NCBI GenBank assembly: GCA_950022295.1
Contig: OX465599.1
Span: forward strand, 291,793,501 to 291,857,500
Reading direction: 5' to 3'
DNA: 64,000 bases
Source of the DNA: Bromus sterilis
Taxonomy: Eukaryota; Streptophyta; Magnoliopsida; Poales; Poaceae
Part shown: one piece after another, positions 1 through 11,903 of the stretch
Layout of the letters: every line of letters begins with the position of its first letter
How positions within the stretch are numbered: the stretch's first letter is position 1
Made by a program: the position numbers and the translations under genes
Notes under the pieces: model-generated
Databases searched by the model: none
What the model saw: only the letters and a program-made list of their open reading frames with translations
What the model was told of the DNA's origin: nothing

Positions 1-558
1 GTAGAGGTGCCCTTTTAATCATGATATTTTTGAGACAAGTTCTCATCTCTCTCTCCCTCCTTTCTCCTTCCTCGAGTGGACTCCCCTTGTTTGTAGTCTA
101 CACTTGGTTGGGGATTTCTCCACTATATGCACGTCGTCATGCTGCTGGAATCGGGATCCGAATCCATCTTCTTTCCGCTGCTCTACTGGTTCGGAGCCCG
201 GAGGGACGTCGGGTATACTGTATGTGTATAATCCTGCGAGGCACTACACTTGTGGTGCTACTTCATCGTCGTGGTCGTATCGCGAGGTCTTCATCAGCAA
301 CGTTCCGACAGGGACATAATCCCGTCATCGGTCTACAAGGATCGGGTGGCTACAGGAGTCATCGTGGATCTGCGCGGCATCGGGGATTGCCGGTACGACT
401 ACACCAACCACGTTCATGCGGGAACGTTTCCCGCTTAACGGACTACAGACTGGTATGTGACCTATCTCTGTCCGTTACTTGCATCAGCATAGCATAGGTC
501 TTGGGTATGGGTCTCGTAGGTTATGAAAAATTTGTGTTTTCTGCACCGAACCCCAACA
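1..558 (+). repeat. 5' LTR of Copia C, 3' portion only
   Basis: This stretch matches 6507-7063 almost base for base, with one single-base indel, and ends in CCCCAACA directly before the primer-binding site. The missing first 1.2 kb lies left of the window. Open frames here are only LTR sequence and are not genes. Confidence 0.92.
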
Positions 559-559
559 G

Positions 560-571
560 TGGTATCAGAGC
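560..571 (+). other. Primer-binding site of Copia C
   Basis: TGGTATCAGAGC, complementary to the 3' end of plant initiator-Met tRNA, lies one base after the 5' LTR. It would prime minus-strand cDNA synthesis. It fixes the LTR end and the strand of the element. Confidence 0.92.
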
Positions 572-3500
572 AAGGCTATGCGTAGATGTATTGTACGGAT
601 AGAACACATCTAGTATGTGGGCATCAATTCTCCAATTGTTACCCTCTCACCTGTACTCATTTAGCGTTGCGGCAATGTTTGATGAAGCGGCCCCCGACCG
701 ACCTTACGCGTGTACGCGAGACTGGTTCCACGCTTGACATATGGCTTGTACCATATAAAGTGGCTGGGGGTGTCTGTCTCTCTGCATTAGCGATGCGAAG
801 ATGTTTGCAACGGAGGGCCCCGACAGGGGTGTAATAGAGACAATTGTGGATTGGTGTTGTGGCTTGTTTTCGTAGGATAGAAACGGTTCTTTTCTCGAAA
901 CCCCTAGCAGCCACGTAAAACTTGCAAAAGATAAAGTAGAAAGGCGTTTTTAACTTTAATTTGCATGTAAGGGGGAATCATAGCATGTATGATTTATGTT
1001 GCATCCTGTTTTTTAATATGTTAGATATACGACGGTAGCATAATAGGATGATCCCTCACTAAAACCAACATAGTGTCCTTACCCTAGTGAGCACTACCTG
1101 GAAAGTTCTACATTATGGAGGCACCACGTGTCACACGTGTGTCAAACATTTTTTCGTTCACATGAGGTGGGTGTAGCAAGCCTGTCATATGTATATGATA
1201 TGGCATTGCATGACACAGCAACAAATCACATAGGGTGTGGTGGCGAGCCTGGCATATGTATATGATATGGCCTCGGGACACAAGAGACCGAAAGGTCGAG
1301 CATGAGTCACATGGATGATGTGATTGGCATGATGGCCTACCTTGAACAACATACTGATGGCCGTGACGATCGGGGGAGGTATGGTATTCAAGGATCGTGT
1401 AATCACTTAGAATAAACTATGAGGGATGTTTGTCTGAGTGGGAGTTCCAGAATTGTTTTTGAAACATGAACTCCATATTATGAACTTAATCTTCATGTCT
1501 TAGCAAATATCATTGTAGATAACGTCATACCAATGTTTAGAACTATGGCTCTTTTAGTATGATAGAACTTAAGGTAAATGGGTCTTACTTCATTGATGTG
1601 TACCAACACCATTAGAGACATACTCATTAGTAATGACTTGGTAAACATAATACGAAGAACTGCTAGGAGATACACCTGACAACTCCGTAATCAAGGAAGA
1701 TGATGATGAGTATCGCACTCACCGTCACTTATGAATGACTGTCCAATACACCATAATTCATTCTATGGAATCTGAATTGTGAATGCATGTTAACCAACAC
1801 GTATGACGTGCTAGGTGAACTTGAAAGCACTTGGTCACAAATCAGAGTAATGGAATATGAGTATATGGACGGGGTTTCTTTCAACTATGGTGGAAGGAAC
1901 AACCTGCTGAGAAAGTCACTTGGAAAATGTATAAGATACATGGAACACCTTGTGTATAACTTGGACTACTGAATGACTGGTTACTTTGCGATAACTGGGG
2001 AGTTGCATCCGCTTCCTCCTAGTTACAAAGACCATGTCTGGACTATGTCATGAAGGAGAATCGTTCACCTGTCATGAGGTCATGGTTAAAGTCAAGAACT
2101 TTAAGAGTAGCACCAATGCAGGAATGGTCATTGAAGGAGAAGGTATATTTGATATACGAGTTATAAATGTCTTTCCCACGAAACACTAATTGCGGTTGAT
2201 TAAGTATTAGATGCTTGAACTTACTTCTTTAGAGTGACTTGGAAGGGATGAGGTGACAATGTGTGCTGACGGCAATCAAGATAGTTGATGGTCGACAACA
2301 CTCTCCCTCTACATCTCTCAATTGATTAATATATGAATAAATTTTATGATCGTTTGAATGAGGACTTTATTAGTGTGTCTTGCATCTCGCGAAGACAATT
2401 ATTCATATTAGTGAGAAACAAGTCAGTTGTTCTCCTTTTATGAATGATATCTCTTATGGTCACATTACGATTATGGATGAGTTATTCTTATATTGATGAT
2501 AGTTGTTTGATCATTTATAAGAAATATTGTAATGCCAAGAAATATCCAGGCTTAATAATGACACTACAGTTTAAGTCATGAATGGTATGATGATCTCTTA
2601 AGATACTTGATCTCTTGACACATACAAGCCATGCCTTTTAGGTGAGATGACTAAAACCTCGCATTCTGGTAAACGGAATGTGTACTGATTGTTGAGTATC
2701 ATACATTGTGATGTATCGTATGTCAGCATGTGGTGAATTTCATTATTTCGTGAACTTCGTATGTGGACTTAGATGAATATTTGTATTCACTAATGAAACA
2801 TGAGTCTGAAATAATTTGATATGATCAAAAGGGATTTCAGAGTAAAGATGGATATTAAATTAACAAGAAAGACAAGTCTCTACGATTTGATCAAAGTGAC
2901 AAATGTTTTGAGTTAGTCTTGGGCATAAAGACTTGTGTGAAAGTTGTTCCGCAAATTGCAATGTCTTGAGACACTTCAATATGATTGACGTGCCTGAACA
3001 TTGTGATCATATTCTATCGAAAAGTGTATGGTCTAAGTTATCTCTTACCAAGTTACGTTATTCTTGTTTAAACTTATTAATTTAATATGCAAACACTCAC
3101 TTCAGCATAGGGAACCATTTGAGTTCGTGGAAACCAACACTATATATGTCATGGTGTGTTATGGTTTCTAGGAAGCTTGATTTATGTAAGATAAATTATC
3201 TTTGTAGTGTATCCTTAGACAACTATGGATGCATCTTCCACAACTAGAACCAAAAGGAGCAAAACTTGTATTTCTATGTTTGGTGTTTGTCAAGAATTGT
3301 TCTTGATAAATGTGGTAATGGAAGAAAAGTGAAAGTTCAACCAAGGTAATTGACCTTGTCTCCAAATGTCAGAGTAGTGCAACGGAATATGTTCTGGAAG
3401 CAAAGCCATACAATAAGAGGAGAAACTAATGATAATGATCATGATCTTCTAATGAGAGCTTTTACTGAGAAAGATAGGATTCAAGAATATATATTTGCCC

Positions 3501-5271
3501 CTGGTGCAAAATGATATTCATGATTCACTTGTCATGTTAATGGAACAAGACATTCCTACGAACTACAAAGAAGCGATGGTGGACCTAAGTACGAGATATG
3601 ACTATGACTCATGAAATCCTATGTTGAGTTACATTTAAGATTGCTTGAATCTTATCAAGTAAGGAGGTTACTTGATATTCACAATAACTTCAGAGTTATG
3701 AGGAATAAATGTGAACATAAAAGGGACGTCAAGATTGGTTTGTCACAAAGATTGTTTCTGACAAATTCAATGGGTTGACTACAATGTGTAGCAATGCTTG
3801 AGTCAAAGGGATATTCACTATGATTGATCCAGGATTGTTATCAATACCGTGACTTCCTCAAATCCTGTATTTGAAGAAGTGTTGTAATTGGTACAACAAG
3901 AAGGTTTTGGAAAAAAACATATGGATACTAGTGTCTCGTAAACTGAATTCTCATTTTGATGGATGATCAAAGGATTTTGGACTTAACCAAAATATCGAGG
4001 AAACATGCATTTGCATGAAACTGAGTGGGAGCTGAATAGTTTCCTAAACTTGATATATGTAGACGACATATTTTGAGTGGGAGCTATGGGAGTATTATCC
4101 TAGACTTATATGTAAATGACATATTTGAGTAGGAGCCATGTGGTTAGTATCCTGAACTTAATATGTGTCTGACATATCTAAGTGGGAGCCATGTGGATGT
4201 TATCCTTGTCTTATATGTGGCCGACATATTTGAGTGGGAGCAATATGAGTGTTATCCTATAACTTAATATGTGCATAACATATTTGAGTGGGAGCATGAT
4301 AACATTCTCATATATGGATAACATATTATGAAAGGTGCAGTTGGTGTTAATGATTATTTGAATCTTTCATAAATGAAGATGAATAAGTATTAAGCATTGA
4401 AGATCTATTAAAATAGATATGTGTTTAATAACATTGAGTCGTAATACTTTCCTGAATAAGATTCTGAAGGAGTTCGGAATGGGACAAGTCAAGAAGTGGT
4501 CCTTACTTGTATATCCAAGAGAAGTGTTGAGTTAATCTCAGTACAAGAACAATGATTAATGGTTAATGAAAGAAATGGATGTGTTGGATCCTCTATGCCT
4601 TTGTCATAGGTTATTTCATATAAAACCAGAGTTATGTACTCGACGTAATGTGACCCAAGTTCTTAGTAGTAAGAACATGTTGTGATATGATTTATGAGTA
4701 AATCATTGAACAAAGAGTTAAGTTTATCCTTCAGTGTCTGAAGAGAACTGAGGATACATCTCAAATTTGTAAAGGATAGTGGACTTGACCATAAATGTTA
4801 TGCTGGTTCAAGTTTTGACACTAACCTAGAAAATTGAGATATCATACTAATGAATGCCTAAGTTGAAAGAAACATGGTTAGACATCAAAGTTGCATACAA
4901 TGCACTAAGGATTGAATCTACATTGATGTGGTTGCTTTAGAAGTAGCAGGAGTTATATTATGGCTTAAGAAGTTCGACTTCTGATTGAGTGAGTTTCAAG
5001 TGTGCATGACTATGGGAAAGTCCGCGTGACCCACCGGATGTCATTGCTATGACACAGCAAACGAAGTCTCACTTCACCGCCAAATATATATACCTCATCA
5101 TTATAGTGGATAATGAAGGAATGTCAAATTAGGTGACATTATGATTTTCAAAAGGACATACGGTTCTGAATGGTACCCAGACCGTTGATACAACCTCTTC
5201 CACAGGAAAGCATGGTCAATAAGGAGTTATGATCCAGAGAAAATGCAACTAGATTATTTGTACTCTAGTGC
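572..5271 (+). pseudogene. Decayed Copia internal region, no intact gag-pol
   Basis: This 4.7 kb interior lies where gag-pol should be, but no frame exceeds roughly 60-90 codons. Traces of a Copia polyprotein remain: the codons for an LIYVDDI-like reverse-transcriptase active site occur near 4049-4073 and in damaged copies after it, and a stretch around 5045-5100 recalls the end of RNase H. The order (reverse transcriptase then RNase H then 3' LTR) fits Copia. The frame is broken by many stops and indels, so nothing functional is made. An alternative is that it was always a poorly coding derivative mobilised by a relative. Confidence 0.7.
4023..4329 (+). repeat. Six-copy 52-54 bp tandem repeat carrying the YVDD-coding motif
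   Basis: Units start at 4023, 4075, 4127, 4180, 4232 and 4286, each opening with GAGTGGGAGC or a close variant. Each contains a version of a CTTATATGTNNNNGACATATT core. In unit 1 that core reads as the reverse-transcriptase YVDDI motif. Because 52 is not a multiple of three, the copies cannot encode a repeated peptide in one frame, so the array arose in already non-coding DNA or destroyed the frame. Confidence 0.88.
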
Positions 5272-5282
5272 AAGTGGGAGAC
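5272..5282 (+). other. Polypurine tract of Copia C
   Basis: AAGTGGGAGAC lies immediately before the 3' LTR start TGTTGGG. This is the usual plus-strand priming site. Its GTGGGAG core also resembles the GAGTGGGAGC unit of the tandem array 1.2 kb upstream. Confidence 0.85.
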
Positions 5283-7063
5283 TGTTGGGAATGTGCCCTA
5301 GAGGCAAATAAAATATGTTTTATTGAGCATATTCCATTAGTTCATAATACGTTTGATACTATGCTATAACTGTATTAACAGAAAAATTAATACAGGTGTG
5401 GTATACAAAAAACCAGGTCCCTAGTAAACCCTAGTATACTAGTCCATTGGGCGATTGATGATCAAGGTTTCCTGATCATGAGACAATGGCGTCTGTTGAC
5501 AATGGAGTCGTATCATTGGATAATGATATGATGGACATACACCCACCAGAAGTGTTGCGATGTGATCAAGTCACATAGTTCGACATTGCGATAACTATAA
5601 CGTAGTGACCAGATCCTTTGACCGTAATGATCATACATAATTGTCATCTATGAGGAGACTTTGATTTTTATCCCACCACCTGACTGAAATATGCTGGCTA
5701 TAACGGTGCACTTTGGGTATTCCAAAATACATGGTTGATGAGTATGCAAATAGATCAAAGCGGGATTTGTCCATCCGTGTGACGGATAGGTACTCTAGGC
5801 CCACTCGGTGATATTGCATCATAAAGTTTGCAAACGTGTGACTAGGTCACGGAGTTGTAATATCACGGGAACGAGTAAACTCGTTTGTTGAGAACAAGGA
5901 CGAACTAGATATATTGGATACCGATGATCAAACCTCGGACAAGCAAAGTACCATAAGACAAAGGGAACAGGCACACGGTTAACGGATCCAACAACGATTG
6001 AAGTTCATTCGATGGAAGCGCAGGGGCTATCAAGGATTGTAACCAGGTCCAATTGATTAGTCATTGATCAATGAGAGTTGTCTCGATCATGTCTGCTGTT
6101 TCCCGGACCGTAGGGTGTTACACTTAAGGGTACTCGACGCAGTAAGGATTGATTCGGGATCACCGGAGAAATTGGAGAGAACACCGGAATTGTTCCGATG
6201 AAGGTCGGAAGTTGTTCCGGGTATTTTGAAAGTTTCGATATATATTTAATACTGTTTAATATATGTTTTATTATTTAATTATCTGAATTAAATATTAAAA
6301 TGTATTTAAATATAATTAAAAATGAATTAAAAGGCACATGGGCCTCATAGGGCCCATTAGGGGGAGAGGGAGTCCTCCCCCATGGGCCATGGCGCCATGA
6401 AGGGGCCCACCCCCTTTAATTGGTGCGCCACCCCCCTCCCTTGGGATTAGTCCCACCCCGGAAGTGGAGGGGGGGTGGCACCCCTCCTTGGCCTATATAA
6501 GGAGGGGTAGAGGTGCCCTTTTAATCATAATATTTTTGAGACAAGTTCTCATCTCTCTCTCCCTCCTTTCTCCTTCCTCGAGTGGACTCCCTTGTTTGCA
6601 TTCTACACTTGGTTGGGGATTTCTCCACTATACGCACGCCGTCGTGCTGCTGGAATCGGGATCCGAATCCATCTTCTTTCCGCTGCTCTACTGGTTCGGA
6701 GCCCGGAGGGACGTCGGGTATACTGTATGTGTATAATCCCGCGAGGCACTACACTTGTGGTGATACTTCATCGTCGTGGTCGTATCGCGAGGTCTTCATC
6801 AGCTACGTTCCGACGGGGATGTAATCCCGTCATCGGTCTACAAGGATCGGGTGGCTATAGGAGTCATCGTGGATCTGCGCGGCATCGGGGATTGCCGGTA
6901 CGACTACACCAACCACGTTCATGCGGGAACGTTTCCCGCTTGACGGACTACATACAGGTATGTGACCTATCTCTGTCCGTTACTTTCATCAGCATAGCAT
7001 AGGTCTTGGGGATGGCTCTCGTAGGTTATGAAAAAATTGTGTTTTCTGCCCCGAACCCCAACA
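5283..7063 (+). repeat. 3' LTR of Copia C (1,781 bp)
   Basis: It begins TGTTGGGAATGTGCC and ends CCCCAACA, so it has 5'-TG...CA-3' ends. Its last 557 bp match 1-558. It follows the purine tract and stops at the resumed LTR remnant at 7064. Length agrees with Triticeae Copia LTRs of the BARE/WIS/Angela type. Confidence 0.93.
6494..6500 (+). promoter_or_regulatory. TATA box of Copia C LTR
   Basis: TATATAA in the context GGCCTATATAAGGAGG lies about 570 bp before the LTR end, downstream of a GC-rich stretch. This is the expected U3/R boundary, and transcription would start near 6525. Confidence 0.7.
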
Positions 7064-8026
7064 TGAGGCACTTTTGTAATTTCTGTTGTTGCTATGCTGA
7101 GTTTGCTGGGATATGATGGATTATGAGACTATGTTCAGATTGTGATGAGTAATATATTTGGTTCTTCTCTTTTATATTTTGTTCTTGATTAAATTCTTGC
7201 ATGTTCTCCGTTGCAGTATTTTTCTTTGGCCAAGTAGTTTGCTTCCAACTCCAAGAGTGAGCGTTATGCTTGATTGTGGGTTCAGCCCCCTGATGTCTAG
7301 CTTGAGTGACAGAAACATGAGACTAGGGGATGTGTTTTTGCCACCAGGGATAAAACAACGGTGCTTGTACCCGCGGGTGCAAGGATTGTTTACTTTACGC
7401 AAATTTCTTTTAATGTAGTTGTCTGTTGCTTTGAGTTTACACTTTGGGTGGGATTCGCAACTTAATACCAGCGAGATGTTCTGGATAGATATCTCAAGGT
7501 GGATGATTCGTAGTAGATGTAGTTGGATTTCGGTCTACTTACCTTGGCGTACTGCCCATTGCTTTTGAGCCCTTCCTTTCTTTGCAACATAGTTAGCATT
7601 GCGGTGCCTTCATAATTCTGTCAATTGCCCAGCTGTGATTTGTTTACCTCGCTAGCACTTTTATCGTCTTTTGGGAGAGAGACATCACTAGTGAAAATCA
7701 CGGGACCCCGGTCCATCTTCACATCATTGTTTACACCCTTAGTTTACTTTCTGTCTTTACTTTCAGTTCCACTTTTATCTCTTGCGTTGATTCTTTGTAA
7801 ACAGCAAGGCCGGAGGAATTGACAACTCCTCTGTACTCGTTGGGAGCAAAGTTATTTGTATCTGTGTGCAGGTCCACGTCAAGCGCCGTGACACCTACTT
7901 GTATCTCTTGGAGTCCTACTGGTTCGATACTCAACCTTAGCATCTTTGCTAAGGGAAACTTGTTGTTACACTGCATCTCACCTTCCACTTGGGGTGACCA
8001 ACGAGGAGAGTTGCCACTCTGTATCA
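7064..8026 (+). repeat. LTR remnant L of a TGATACGTC-type Gypsy element, plus strand
   Basis: The sequence matches, in reverse complement, the interior and end of the M0 5' LTR (about 48500-49500) and, over its first part, the M0 3' LTR (about 25550-25830). It ends in TATCA at 8026, where Athila-like coding sequence of R resumes. The front of this LTR was cut off by Copia C and lies outside the window, so it may be a solo LTR or the 3' LTR of a longer element. Short frames at 7158-7418 and 7731-8027 are LTR sequence. Confidence 0.75.
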
Positions 8027-8027
8027 T

Positions 8028-8587
8028 GTGGGTGCCTTGATTGCTCGGCGTCTTGTTACGAACAGTAACAAGGGCGATTTATATGGTGGTGTTTACGCCA
8101 CACTTATCCTTGAGTCTCTTGAGCGCACCCTGCAACCTGATGATGTTCCCTTTTCATACGCGAGTCTCGATCTTGCGGCTATGAAGAGGCATAAGTTTGT
8201 TACCATGACTTCTCATTTTGGTAACCTAGATTATATTTTGAGGTTTGAAAGGACTATTACTCATGAGACCGTCTACCTGGACCACTTTTGTTTGATCACA
8301 CTCGCAAGAATGGATGCTCCTTCAACGAAATTCAGTTCGATGAGTTCATGGCTAATTACCAGCCGCATAACCCCATGGAGGGGGTTGTGCCCGATGAGGA
8401 GGGGCATGGTGAGTTCACACCTTTCCAGGGAGAGACCTTCACCGAGCATGGCGAGGGATCTTCTTCTGCTTGGAGCGCAGGGCCTTCCTCATGGGAGGAT
8501 CCGAGGACTTCGGTGTACGCACCGGAGGGCTCATACGACCCCTGGACTTACCATTACCCCGGAGCAGGAGGCTCCTGGGGGCAGTAG
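8028..8587 (+). pseudogene. C-terminal remnant of an Athila ORF1-like / post-pol protein of R
   Basis: The frame from 8028 reads VGALIARRLVTNSNKGD followed by LYGGVYATLILESLE, a signature I associate with Athila-type ORF1 proteins (PF03078-like) of Triticeae Gypsy elements. It is open at its left edge because remnant L interrupts the gene. Near 8280 a one-base shift moves the continuation to the frame that reads LFDHTRKNGC and runs through an acidic, Ser/Pro-rich tail to a stop at 8585-8587. Its position just before the 3' untranslated tract means it lay after pol. It has no start and one frameshift, so it is non-functional. The family call is from memory. Confidence 0.62.
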
Positions 8588-10414
8588 CTGCTACAAACTT
8601 AGGCCAAAAGCCTAAGCTTGGGGGAGTACGTTCCCTTCTCACATTTCCATTGTATTATCCGTTTTCATTTTATTCGCTTTGATCTTTTCGAAGTTTTTGC
8701 CTGTTCTTCTTTGTTCTTTTATTTTGAAAAAACAACAAAAAGATTTCTCTTTTCTTTTTCTTTCGTTTAACCTTTGAAAAATCCAAAAATATTTTCTTTT
8801 CTCTCTTTAGTTTGCTTTGTTTCAGAGTTCAGCTCGAGTCTATGATGGCATTTGCACTTGATTATATATTTCCTACGTTCAATCATGCAAGTGACAAGGC
8901 AGTAATGACGAAGATCTACGAAAGGGATGCAACAAGGAAAACTGGTATGAACTCTTTTCGTTTCTACTTTTGTACATATGCTTGTCCTTATGATTTAGAG
9001 ACCAGCTTGTAGCGACATAGTGCTATGTTTACAATGCTTGCCCAGTGTTCATGCTTTCCTTGTGGCTAATCTCAAATAGCTAGAGTACATAATGTGTTTC
9101 TGAAATGATTTACGTGCATTGCATTGTTCATAGTTTGGCGTACTGAAGTGGTATTTCCCTTTGGAGAATTCTTGGATTGACTTGGCATATGCTCACACAT
9201 GTATATGACTGAAAAGTCTACTATGCCTTGATGATCTTTGAATTTCAGAATAGTCATATCATTTTCTTGCCAAATTCAATGTTACTATGTCGCTCTGCAT
9301 GATTATGACTGTTATTGCTCTCTAGTTGGTCGCTTCCCAGTCTTTTGCTAGACTTCGCTCGCACTAAGCGGATTTCTGCTTGTGCATCCAAAATCCTTGA
9401 AACCAGTTTTTCCATATGAGTCCACCATACCTTCCTATGTGGCATTTACCGGCCATCCTAACGAAGACTTTCTTGTACCATCTCGAAATTATTCAAAAGT
9501 ACTCATGTTTTGTGCCTCTGTTTAGCTCATGAGGAAGTAGTAGGTAATTCATGACCGTCTTATGATAGACATGTTTTATTCCGGGACTGCATGTCTAATC
9601 TGCAAACCCCTAATACGAGGAGGGACTGGCATGAGTGCGCCCAGCTCAGAAAATATAATCACAACCAACAAACCCTCCTTCACGCTTTGTCTATGAGAAA
9701 TCAGAAAACTTTGGCAGTGATAAACAAAGGAGATTAAGGGGATGTGATCGTCTTCATCTTGGGAACTGTTCCTCGAAACATGTCTAGCGTAAGAGGTGAT
9801 TGAGTTGTCTACTAGCATTCGTTGACAAAGCATGCACCTCCCAAAACACTTTTTATCTCTGTTTTCAAAACCAAGAGCTCTGGTACAAGTTTAGTCTTTG
9901 CTTCCACCCACGGGTTTTCAACCTTTCCATCAAACTCCACGGTTCGAGAGTCTCCACCTTCTTTCTTCAAAGCACCAACTAGGAGAGCATAATTGTCATT
10001 CTGAGTGTATTGTGCATTGTCGCAAAGTACTACATTGTCTTTTGCATGATTGTGGTATTATTTATTCTGAATTTCTTAGTTCTAGTCTCCTTTAAAACTC
10101 CGGAGGAGTTTCTGCATTTATGTTTTGCTTCACTCATGGAGGCTAGCGAAATACCACTCTAGTATGTTCAAACTTTTTGCATTGTAATCATGTCTTGATT
10201 TTCAGTAGCATATTATTTGCTTTTAGTTGTTTGTGATTGGTCACTTGAAAGAAGGATTGCTTCGTGCATAGTCCTCGTAGCATTGTTTTGATACTTGCTA
10301 AATTCTTTTCGTAGTACATGCTTATATACATCTATTGAAGCAAAAGAGTTTGTCAAAGTTTTCTTTGTCGCATTCTGTCCGTTGTACTGAATTGCTTGAG
10401 GACAAGCAATATGA
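8588..10414 (+). other. 3' non-coding tract of R
   Basis: This 1.8 kb has no sustained frame and separates the broken ORF from the 3' LTR. It starts with a purine-tract copy at 8613-8627 and is otherwise mixed-composition sequence. Small frames of 60-85 codons on both strands show no domain signature and are not called. Confidence 0.7.
8613..8627 (+). other. Second polypurine-tract copy of R
   Basis: TAAGCTTGGGGGAGT differs from the LTR-adjacent tract at 10415-10429 by one base. It lies 26 bp after the stop of the post-pol ORF and 1.8 kb before the LTR. It could act as an extra plus-strand primer, but that is inference. Confidence 0.7.
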
Positions 10415-10429
10415 TAAGCTCGGGGGAGT
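10415..10429 (+). other. Polypurine tract of R
   Basis: TAAGCTCGGGGGAGT abuts the LTR start TGATACGTC. It marks the 3' LTR boundary and the plus orientation of R. Confidence 0.88.
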
Positions 10430-10791
10430 TGATACGTCTCAAACGTATCTACTTTTCCAAACACTTTTGCTATTGTTTTTCCCTCATTCTTGCATGATTT
10501 CGACGAAACTAACCCAGACTAACGATGTTTTCAGCAGAGCTGTCTGTATGGTTTTATTGTGCGCAGGAAAATGGATTTTTGGACGTCTCAGAAAATTCCC
10601 AGAAAAATACCAAAAAATCCACGCACCCGAAGGAGCCAGATGCCGGAAGTGGGAACAGAGGGGAGCCCAGGGGGTCCCAGGCGGCCCCCTGGCGCGGCCA
10701 GGGGTGGGGTCGCGCCCTCTGGCTGCCTGGGGGAGTCCCCCCTCCTCTGGTGCCCTACCAGGACTCCTATTTATTCCCGTGACGGAGAAAC
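10430..10791 (+). repeat. 3' LTR of R, first part
   Basis: It starts TGATACGTCTCAAACG directly after the purine tract and ends at the GAAAC target copy (10787-10791) where P is inserted. The rest of the LTR resumes after 24497. Frames at 10335-10882 are GC-rich LTR sequence and not genes. Confidence 0.9.
10768..10775 (+). promoter_or_regulatory. TATA-like box of R LTR
   Basis: TATTTATT follows the GC-rich block of the LTR, at the same relative place as TATA-like boxes in the related Q (18159) and M0 LTRs. P inserted 16 bp downstream, so the R transcript start is displaced. Confidence 0.5.
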
Positions 10792-11345
10792 TGACGTGGG
10801 AAAGTCACGGCAGATGTCCGTAGAGCCGGACTTATTGTGGGTCCTTTGCTGCAAGGCGATTTCGAGGAGAGAGTCGACATAGGGACAAGACTCGGCGAGT
10901 TACCCAGGTTTGGCCTCGGCGGTGCGGTAAAGACCTACTCCTGCTTTTTGACTATAGGGGGATCGACTCCTCAATATGAAGAGTCGATCGTATCGATTAC
11001 AGTGATGATGTTTCGCCGGCTTAGTCTCGTGGAGATCTAGGCACTGGAGCGAGTTTTCTATACCTGGCTTGATGTCCGTTACCCCTCTGGCTCCCGTGGT
11101 CCTCAGCTTATAAATGTGCCCGGTCCCGGGATTCCTAGAGTCCGACTCCTGCACGATATGGAGTCCTATTCTACTTTACAAGCTTTCTACGTGCTATACA
11201 AGGTAAGTCGAATTCCTTCTAGGGCTTCAATCTTCACGCTTGGCACGCCAGACTCCTTGTCGGGTCTTCTTTATGGGCCTTCATACATAAGTCGGCCCGG
11301 AGGTTTCTAATGCGGGGTCTATGGGCCTGATCCATCCCCCCGACA
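10792..11345 (-). repeat. 3' LTR of P
   Basis: It matches 23935-24492 throughout, with roughly 36 differences by eye. On the minus strand it starts TGTCGGGGGG and ends CCCACGTCA. It is preceded on the plus side by the GAAAC target copy. Confidence 0.92.
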
Positions 11346-11358
11346 TTAGCCCCAAGGA
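11346..11358 (-). other. Polypurine tract of P
   Basis: On the minus strand the bases before the LTR read AATCCTTGGGGCTAA, a G-rich purine tract abutting TGTCGG. Many imperfect copies of its GGGGCTA core occur elsewhere in the P interior. Confidence 0.7.
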
Positions 11359-11728
11359 TTGTTGTGATTCTTTAGTCTTCACAACAATCTTCTTTTATCT
11401 TCTTTATTGCCACCGGCTCTTCATGGATCAAGGACCGACTTTATGCTTGACGTTGATTGGGAGTCGGGGTCGTCTCTCTTCAATCTTGTTTCAATTCCTT
11501 GATCTTCATGGAGTCAGCTCTTCTGGTTGGGTCGACCAATATTTCTAGAATCGACTTTAGACAATAACGAATCTGATTCTTCAAATGTTTCCTTGAAGGG
11601 GCTTTAAACGGTCTGCCTCGATTTTGGCGGTGCAATTACTGCCGCCTAGGTTTTTCGCGAAAATTGAGGGATCTCCTACCATTTAGCTGGCGGTTAGCAA
11701 CGCCTCGAATCTTGAGTAGAGGTCCTTT

Positions 11729-11736
11729 TATAAATA
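11729..11736 (+). promoter_or_regulatory. TATA box of the opposite-strand gene in P
   Basis: TATAAATA lies 560 bp upstream of the ATG at 12288, followed by a pyrimidine-rich stretch typical of plant 5' leaders and then a canonical splice donor at 11904. A transcript start near 11760 would give a leader exon of about 140 nt. Confidence 0.6.
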
Positions 11737-11903
11737 CACCCCCGTCCACACCTATTCTCATTGCCCCATTCTCATCTTCTCTTCTTCTTCCTTGCGCACC
11801 GCAGAACAGGAAGCTTTTACCTTCGTCTCCGTTCTGCATCATTCTTCCCTCATCGTTTTGCGCGATACGGTCTGGGACCATGCCATTCTCGCACGTCGTC
11901 GAG

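Larger units (their letters stand above)
1..7063 (+). mobile_element. Copia-type LTR retrotransposon C (5' end cut by window edge, degenerate)
   Basis: Two direct repeats (1-558 and 6507-7063) end identically in CCCCAACA, and the second belongs to a full LTR starting TGTTGGGAATG at 5283. An initiator-Met tRNA primer site follows the first LTR and a purine tract precedes the second, so the element lies on the plus strand. By-eye differences between the shared LTR parts are about 4 percent. The LTR size and ends resemble the BARE/WIS/Angela type, but that label is tentative. The interior has no long reading frame. C sits inside the LTR remnant that resumes at 7064, and the other target-site copy lies off the window. 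Confidence 0.9.

Noticed and set aside
560..571. tRNA-like sequence
   Set aside because: It is a short complement of a tRNA 3' end acting as a primer site; no tRNA gene is present. The same applies at 36637-36651.
7064..8026. Missing remainder of the M0 3' LTR in inverted orientation
   Set aside because: It repeats about 280 bp already present at 25537-25830, so it is a separate LTR copy.
10335..10882. Overlapping plus-strand frames of 85-162 codons
   Set aside because: They cross the R purine tract, the LTR start and the P insertion site, so they are not genes.
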